Shown here piece after piece: positions 47,555 through 54,324 of a stretch of 54,324 nucleotides of DNA. The stretch comes from Azolla pinnata (Eukaryota; Streptophyta; Polypodiopsida; Salviniales; Salviniaceae): contig JBBBWG010028710.1 of the NCBI GenBank assembly GCA_037176905.1, positions 1 through 54,324 on the forward strand. The letters are read 5' to 3'. Position 1 is the stretch's first letter; each line of letters starts with the position of its first letter. The position numbers and the translations under genes are program-made. The notes under the pieces were generated by a model. That model ran no database searches. It was not told where the DNA came from and saw only the letters and a list, made by a program, of their open reading frames with translations.

Positions 47555-49172
47555 GTCTGCTCCCTTTTCCTGTCCTGAGGGAGATGGCGATGGCGATGGC
47601 GATGGCGATGGCGATGGCGATCGTATCGATTCCTCTGTTTCCTTTCAGATGCTTCTCTGTTCTCTTCTTCTTCTTCTTCTTTCTTTCTTTCTTTTTCTTT
47701 CACTGAGAAAATGGGCACCAACTAACTACTTATCAGTTATATGCTCTTTCTGATTATGCTGAGATTAGCTAGCTAACATTGGGAATTAATGGGCTGAATT
47801 AGTGGGCATTAACAATTAGACTTCATCATCGTGGGATTATGCTGAGATTAGCTAGCTAGCATTGGAATCGATGGGCTGAATCGATGGGCATTAATAATTC
47901 GAACATCATCATCATGGGGCTAGAGTTGGAGCGATTCGAGCGAGATCGACGTTGACGTTCGGCTGTTGAGGAGAACCCGCTTGTGTGAAAGGACACTCCG
48001 ACGTCGGGGCAATCGTGGTAGCGATGTGGATTCTGTTCAAAGTATGGAGTAAAACTCTACGACATTCTGGCAGCCCCGAAAGGATATTCTGCTGGCTGGG
48101 ATTCGGTTTGTTTGGTTTGTGAGGGCATCGGGGTGATGCGGAGGGGTATTATGGCGAATAAGTGAACGTTATAGGATGGGTATTCTCGTACAGTTTCCGG
48201 AAATTCCGATGGTGCACAACATCTTTGCCATACAGATAGACAGATAGATAGATAGATACATGTACAGATAGATGTACATCGTCTGTTCGCAACGAGCAAA
48301 TTCCTGTGCAAAGACATTGTTCCAAAGCGTTGTCGCTTCCAGAACAGAGCTGGCTAACGGAAAAAGGCGAGGAAGCAGCCGCAACGGCATTCGTCGAACC
48401 CCACGAGATAATCACCTCGCGATGCCATTAATCGCCGCCGGAAATGGTAAGCTGTGCCGCTAATCCACGAGCTAATCACATCTTTGATCCACTCGTGGAG
48501 TCACCGGAAGTCCACAAAGATGATCACCGTGTGATGATGCCATCGATTTACTAAACTAATCGCAAAAGGTAATGGGGTCATTAATCCACAAGAAAATTCC
48601 TAATCCACAAGAAAATTCCTAATCCACAAGCTAATCTCCCCCATCAACACCACCAACATTTCTTAATCACCTCTCTAATTTTCTTCATGGAAGCTTTTGC
48701 TTTGACACCTTCTAATCGGTTTAAAACCCTAATCCGAGCCCAACCCATCATCAGATTCCGTGATAAATCCCCAATCCGAGCCCAACCCATCATCAAATTC
48801 TGTGGTAAATCCCCAATCCGAGCCCAACCCATCATCTGATTCTGTGATAAATCCCCAATCCGAGCCCAACCCATCATCCGATTCTGTGATTTTAACCCCA
48901 ATCCGAGCGCATTCCGTGATCTTAATCCCAATCTGAGCGCAACCCATCATCTGATTCTGTGACTTTATCCCCAATCCGAGCTCAATCCATCATCTGATTC
49001 TGTGATTTTAACCCCAATCCGAGCGCATTCCATCATCTGATTCTGTGATTGATCCCCGCAATCCGAGCGCAACCCTTCATCCTAATGAGACTGCAATCCA
49101 GAATCTGATTTTGAGATGTAAACCCTAGTTTTGAGATTTAAACCCTAATCGGAGCGCAGCCCATCACCTGGG
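47555..49172. promoter_or_regulatory. Divergent promoter region between UAH and the CHUP1-family gene
   Basis: 1.6 kb shared upstream DNA. Contains (GATGGC)n at about 47583-47620 close to the UAH start, a TTC/TTTC run at 47665-47700, a duplicated GATTATGCTGAGATTAGCTA block (47751 and 47835), (GATA)n at 48240-48258, three copies of AATCCACAAGAAAATTCCT (48585-48635), a 42 bp tandem repeat (listed separately) and two telo-box-like AAACCCTA motifs at about 49119-49149, just before the 49173 ATG. No separate gene seen. Confidence 0.5.
48722..49090. repeat. 42 bp tandem repeat upstream of the CHUP1-family gene
   Basis: About eight or nine units of ATCCGAGCCCAACCCATCAT followed by CTGATTCTGTGATAAATCCCCA, with variants (GCGCATTCC for the middle). 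The array ends about 80 bases before the ATG and may lie in the promoter or 5' UTR. The reverse-strand open frame through it is a repeat artefact. Confidence 0.88.
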
Positions 49173-52100
49173 ATGCTTCCTGTAAAAGGAAGAGCGCTTG
49201 GAATTTCAAGAAAAGCCCAAAATGGAAGCTCGGCTGATGAAAAGATCAATCAATTTCTGAACGTCGCCAGACACACAGAGGTATCTGATTCTGTTTTTGG
49301 TTTAGGATTCTCTCTACGTTTTCTTGTTTGGAATATATCTGCAGAGGCACTGTGTCCGGTTTAAAAAGAGCTCCCGTGTTTCAGATAAACGAGCAAGAGA
49401 AAGGGAACGCATAATTAAAGGAAACAAAAGGAAAGACAAGATAAAAAAACAGCGAAGCATGAAGTTCAGGGATCCCCAAGAGATGATGGAGATAGCACGG
49501 CTCAAGGCCTTGATATCAGAGATGAGAGAGAAAGGGGCCAAAATGGAGGCTGAGCTAAAGTTAGCGGCATTTACACACCATCAGTCAGACACATGGAACC
49601 AAAACAAGTATCAGGATGAACAAAATTCAATGGTAAGGCAAGCAGAAATGCTAGATGAAAAGATTCAAGACCTCCAAGATCGAATTGATGCTCTTCGAAT
49701 TCTCGTCGATCAGCTGGTCCAAGAAGTTTCAAAGCAACATGATCTAGAGAAAGACCTAGACTCAGAGAAAACCATGATAAAAGAACTAGAGGATGAGATT
49801 GATGCTAATGCTGATCTTGCAAGAGCACAGTTGCTATCCGTTGAGCGACAGCTTAATGATCTCAAAAAGAGTATTGCAATGGTTTCGCAAAGAGAGAAAA
49901 CTTATGACAATCTTTTGCAAAAAGTAGGGGATTTGGAAACTGAAGTAGCACGGTTGAGACGAGAAAATAATGAGGCTCTTCATCACAACAAGGCATTGGA
50001 AGAGAGGATTCATGAGGCGAAGAAACGAACTCAGGATTTGGCATCTCGAACTGTGGTAAGAAGCTGTTGAAACAAACTTTGAGTTTCCTTTTACTTTTGT
50101 CAGGGAGAAGGAAAATCACGTTTTTGAATATGTGGCGACACTAACTGTGGCAACACATTTCTTTGTGGAAAAACATGGTTTTGGGTATATGACAGTGACT
50201 AACTATGGTAGAGCTATTTATTTTTCTTTTTTGAGAAGGAAATGAATTCTGTCACGGAAATAAACCTACACAAAGAGTTGATATATGTTGACATTAAAAC
50301 TTCGTATTGAGATGGGATTAGCTCCTTCATTAGAACGTGGGGAGTTTCAAATGCTTGAAAGAAAACAAGAATTAATGGAAACCAGTAACAAGTGAGACAT
50401 TGTGAGCAAAGGAACACTCTGGGAAGCATTGATTTTTATGCATCAAAAGAAGAATTTTAGACACTTTGAGGAAAAACTTTCTATGCATGTATGCATGTGT
50501 ACATGTATGTATGTATAGATCGATGAACTTATCTTATTGGAACTATAAAATATGTGTGAGTGTCTTTGGATGCAAATATGAAGTGGTGGTAACAAGGTTG
50601 TGGGTTCAAGTCTTGATCATTGGGTCTGTTGTTCTTCTCATGGTGGGAATTCTTTATGGTCTTTCACTGAGATCATGTCGCACACTAACTCTTTTATACA
50701 TTCCACACTGTAGTTTATACAAACATTGATATTTGACAGGTTTTCCTCACTGTGAATGGTGAAAACGATCCTTTCACTTTAAAAGAGTGAATCCTAACAA
50801 TCTTAAAGAGAAGAATGCATACAATTACAGTTCTGAAAATGGATCCCATCTGAGAAGATACAATTCACATAATGTGAAAATACGCCTTGCACACCAAAGT
50901 CTGGAAAATTTTTATGCCTTAGATCTTCCATTTTTGACAGGAGGATGTCATTCCTGAGATTCTGGAACTAAGATCCATTCACTGCAATTTGAACAAGATG
51001 GTAGAGAGCCTTCATGATAGCCGGTTCAACGAGGCTGAAGAGATTCTATACCTCAAGTGGGTGAATACTTGCTTATGCCATGATCTTGAAACATATAAAG
51101 CTTCTTCTACAGACTCAGACTACAGGCAGAATAACAGCAGTAAAGTGGTTCTTTCAAGAAAATATGTTGCCAAGAAGGCTAGCTCAAATGATTTACTAAA
51201 TCCGAAGAATAACATGGGTCTACTGAGAAGATCTTGGTCTTTCAAGGGGAAACCTTCATTGTTTGCAGATGCCGATTCTACATCCCATGCTTCAGCTCGA
51301 CTTGATAGTCTGGGCAGGAACAACAAGTTTGCATCATCTAGCCGCTATAGTTATGGTGATATCAGCTACACTAAGGTTATGTCTAATGAGTGCCTCGATG
51401 GTGATAGGAAAGTGAAATTTGATCATCCGGAGGTTGTTTCTAGGCTCAATATTCAAGCTTCATCGGATGGATTTTTATCTCAATCATCCAGATACTATGG
51501 GTCTATTGACAACATGTGGGACACTCCGCCATTTCATGAGGAGACAAGCTTGATTGTTTCTCCTTCTACTAGCCAGAGAGATTCCGTGGAAGAATCTCTC
51601 ATACACTCTGGAAAATCACATTTGAGAAGCTCTTGGAAACGTACGATGAAAAAATTTCTCAGCATGGGCTCATACTTTGAAGCTCCAATCACTCCAACTA
51701 CCCAACTGGAGAAAATGATCCAAAAAGATGATGAAGGCAGAACCTCAAGGATTTCTACGGAGATCTTCTCAAGCTCAAAAACAAGTCCTACTAGAAATAT
51801 GAAGACTAAGTCGCAAAGGGGGAATCCACTGTCATCGAGCACTCCATTGATGAAGCATTTAGAAAGTTCTGAAATGCTCATGTCCAAAGAATATCTTGAA
51901 AGTGTAAATAGTGGCTACGAATCTACTACCAATGCTTATGAACTTCGTGAGTCAGAAATTCTGCCGCTTTCTATTGCCACACATGAGGCTCCTTCTCCCG
52001 TTGATCATGACCCCTTAAGTATTAAAGAACAGGTCGATGGTTCATATAAGTTAACTAGTGCTTTTAAGATCTTTTCCAAGTTAACTCAAGAGAACACTTC

Positions 52101-54324
52101 AATCCTGGATGTTGATGATCCATCTAAGAAGAAGCATGACCATGGAGAAGAAGAATCAGTGAATACTTTGGCGCTAGAGTGGTATGAATCATCAGGCAAA
52201 GCAAATACTAATGATTCATTGGTACAAGCTAGTAGTATTGGGAGCACATTAACGCAGCACTCTCAGGTTAGTGTAACTAACCTTCTCCTTGTTACTGTGG
52301 GTATAGTTAGTTTTATTTCTTGATTACATAAGTTTTAATGTTTTTCTTAGAGCAGTCTCATCGGGATTAGGGTAGAGTTCGTAAGGGGAAGGAAGGGATT
52401 GGTTTCACTCTTTGGTGCAATACCATAACCGATGTGCTTGAGATTACAGAAGAGTGTCAAGCATCAATATATAGGAGCCAGAAAAATAGTATTTCTTGTG
52501 TTTTATCACTGCAAACTCGTTTCTATCATTCTCAGCATGTTTTTGCGTCTTTTATCACTTCAACAGAACATCTTCATGTTGTTTTCTCTACGTTCATTCA
52601 TTCACTGTAGAGATGCAAGGCCTTGGGTTTGTTTTCAAATTTCGTTTCAGACTATTGGAACATGGTTCAAAGACATATTTTGTTTCCTCGTCTTCTTTGA
52701 AATGAGGAAATCTTCATGGTTCAAATTTTTCTGATTCACTTTCAGAGCAGCTTGCATATCTCTCTTCAAAAGTGGCACATATATCACAACAGTCGAGCAT
52801 ATCTCTGATCTCTAGTTTGGCTTATGGAAATAACTTCAATGACCAATATTTAAAAGCCAATTATAATGGATTTTTAGGGTAGTATAAGCAACAGATAGAT
52901 TACCTTAGAAGTTAAGGAAATCCATAGTTGAGAGACTAGGCACATGGAAAGATGTAGTGGTTTGATAAAATAAGGAGTTTAGCTAAAGAGAACTACCTTA
53001 CATTATATGGGGTGGCATCGTAAACATTGTTTGAGGTTTTGTTGATGCGGAAAAAACCTTCTTTTTAGATTAATAGTTTCATTCATAGGCGACCAATTTT
53101 GAAAGGCGGATTTAATGTATTTGAGTCAACCCACGAGAATCTAGTACATTGGCAATAGGTAGTGATGTAAGACTCTAAGGAGTTCATCCATACAAGGAGG
53201 ACGATACCTTTGCGGATAGCACCTACGATGCATTATTGAGAAACTGTTAGTGTGCGAAGCTCGTGTCTTTTGGATCCGTAGCTTGTTCTACAGGCATATG
53301 TTTGAGGAGCAATTGTAATGGCTATTGTCAATGGACTTAATGGTAAGATAAGCGGGGAACTGGTTATCAGAGGGATTGGGGCAACCAATAAGGACATAGG
53401 ACTCACGGCAGTTTGAGGAGTTCAGCTACCTACCAGAGACTAATAACCCCTTCAGCTGATTATGGCAATGTCGAGACTTTGCTTGGGCATCAAAGTTTTC
53501 CTAACTCAGAACCATAAATTTGTATCATACAAGACCTTATTTAGTTGTATCAGACATTGAGGGGTTTTGTATTCATCTCGCTCTCTGCTGAGGATGCTTT
53601 GGTTTGAAAAGCAGCCTTAATCAAAATTCCGTTAGTATCTATTATAAATTATCCATAGGTTTAGTAAAAAATATCATTTTACCTTGTGCTTTGCACCACT
53701 GTGTTTTTTTTGTCATTCATGTTTTCCTTTGGAAGAGGTGATAAAATAAGAAACGTTGATGGATTGATTTATGTGAATTTCCCACTTACAGCCGAGTACA
53801 AGTTCAACTTCAAGTGCTTTTGTCCGGGATTTAGCAATGTCAGTCCAAACAACAAATTATAAATGTATTGAAGATGTGGCTGCTTTTATTGATTGGCTAG
53901 ACAAACAGGTGCGCAACATAATGAACCTGGCAATATCAGTCTAATAAATACATGTAGGATGTGTTGCTTTCATTCGATCACGCGCCTTTTTATGAGAACA
54001 AGAGATGCATGCAGTATCACGACATTTTATTACATTGATTTATATAAGATCAATTTATTGGGATTTTAGTCAAATTCGACTGGTCTATTTGAGCTGAACT
54101 GTTGGAAGGTAGCTCCTTATATCATAGAAAGAAAGGGCATTATTATGAATTTGACTTTGGAAATAGCATCTCATTTTTTTATATCTCTTTCTCAGCATTC
54201 TTCTGCAATGCTTGCTTTCCGATGAAGATTCTTATTACAGGAAGTATTTTTTTTGACAGCCTGATAAAGAGGAGTTCTTCTCTTGTAAAGATTGGCCAAC
54301 TAAAAGAGTATATGCAATGAGATG
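49173..54324 (+). CDS. CHUP1-family coiled-coil protein, at least five exons, 3' end beyond the window
   Basis: Exons 49173-49280, 49345-50055, 50941-52266, 53792-53908 and 54260-54324 (partial); all junctions phase 0, about 775 residues visible. A basic segment (residues about 45-75) is followed by a long coiled coil (about 90-290: MMEIARLKALISEMREKGAK, QLNDLKKSIAMVSQREKTYD, VGDLETEVARLRRENNEALH). Next come FNEAEEILYLKWVNTCLCHD, matching the CHUP1 signature EVEELVYLRWVNACLRYEL, and a long Ser-rich linker. FVRDLAMSVQTTNYKCIEDV with AAFIDWLDKQ and KDWPTKRVYAMR match the conserved CHUP1 C-terminal domain. CHUP1 links chloroplasts to actin; the related IPGA1 acts on microtubules. The N-terminal hydrophobic anchor and the polyproline region of CHUP1 are not seen, so the subgroup and localisation are open. 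An extra exon in the 52267-53791 intron cannot be excluded. Confidence 0.82.

Noticed and set aside
48722-49090. Regular repeats considered as a CRISPR-like array
   Set aside because: Units are contiguous without unique spacers, in a plant nuclear context; ordinary tandem repeat.

Overview
Eukaryotic nuclear DNA from a land plant. The evidence is GT-AG introns, plant-type telomere-like repeats (CCCTAAA/TTTAGGG), and plant-restricted genes: a CCT-motif regulator, a plastid ribosomal protein, an abscisic acid receptor, a CRIB-type ROP GAP, ureidoglycolate amidohydrolase and a CHUP1-family protein. I cannot fix the clade from sequence alone. Exon models were built by hand from conserved protein motifs plus GT/AG sites, and frames were checked by exon-length arithmetic.

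Layout: (1) 1-4790: repeats, then a five-exon CCT-motif-family regulator on +, with a long Ser/Pro-rich simple-sequence region and telomere-like repeats in an intron. (2) 5807-19591: three genes on -, in order of position plastid ribosomal protein PSRP3 (5807-7813), mitochondrial processing peptidase beta subunit (9176-13345) and a TMEM115/rhomboid-like Golgi protein (15432-19591). A 100-N assembly gap lies inside a tandem repeat at 13554-13653. (3) 19700-31380: AT-rich, gene-poor DNA with a GATGGN microsatellite, four tandem units of about 1.1 kb carrying decayed HMG-box gene fragments, and a degraded LINE. (4) 31380-39297: two signalling genes on +. One is an ABA receptor (PYR/PYL/RCAR) with two large in-frame low-complexity insertions, preceded by a dense cluster of ACGT-core elements. 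The other is a ROP GTPase-activating protein. A satellite of about 112 bp lies between them. (5) 42182-47554: ureidoglycolate amidohydrolase on -, 12 exons. (6) 49173 to the end: a CHUP1-family coiled-coil protein on +, cut by the window edge.

The genes are unrelated housekeeping and regulatory loci, as expected for plant chromosomal DNA; there is no operon or gene cluster. The unifying oddity is simple-sequence expansion that has entered coding exons. It forms long tracts in the CCT protein and the ABA receptor, supplies the poly-Phe core of the UAH signal peptide, and possibly extends the ROP GAP N terminus. Motifs of the same type occur as non-coding microsatellites nearby. The ABA receptor, with insertions confined to two surface-loop positions and ACGT elements upstream, is the most interesting object in the window.
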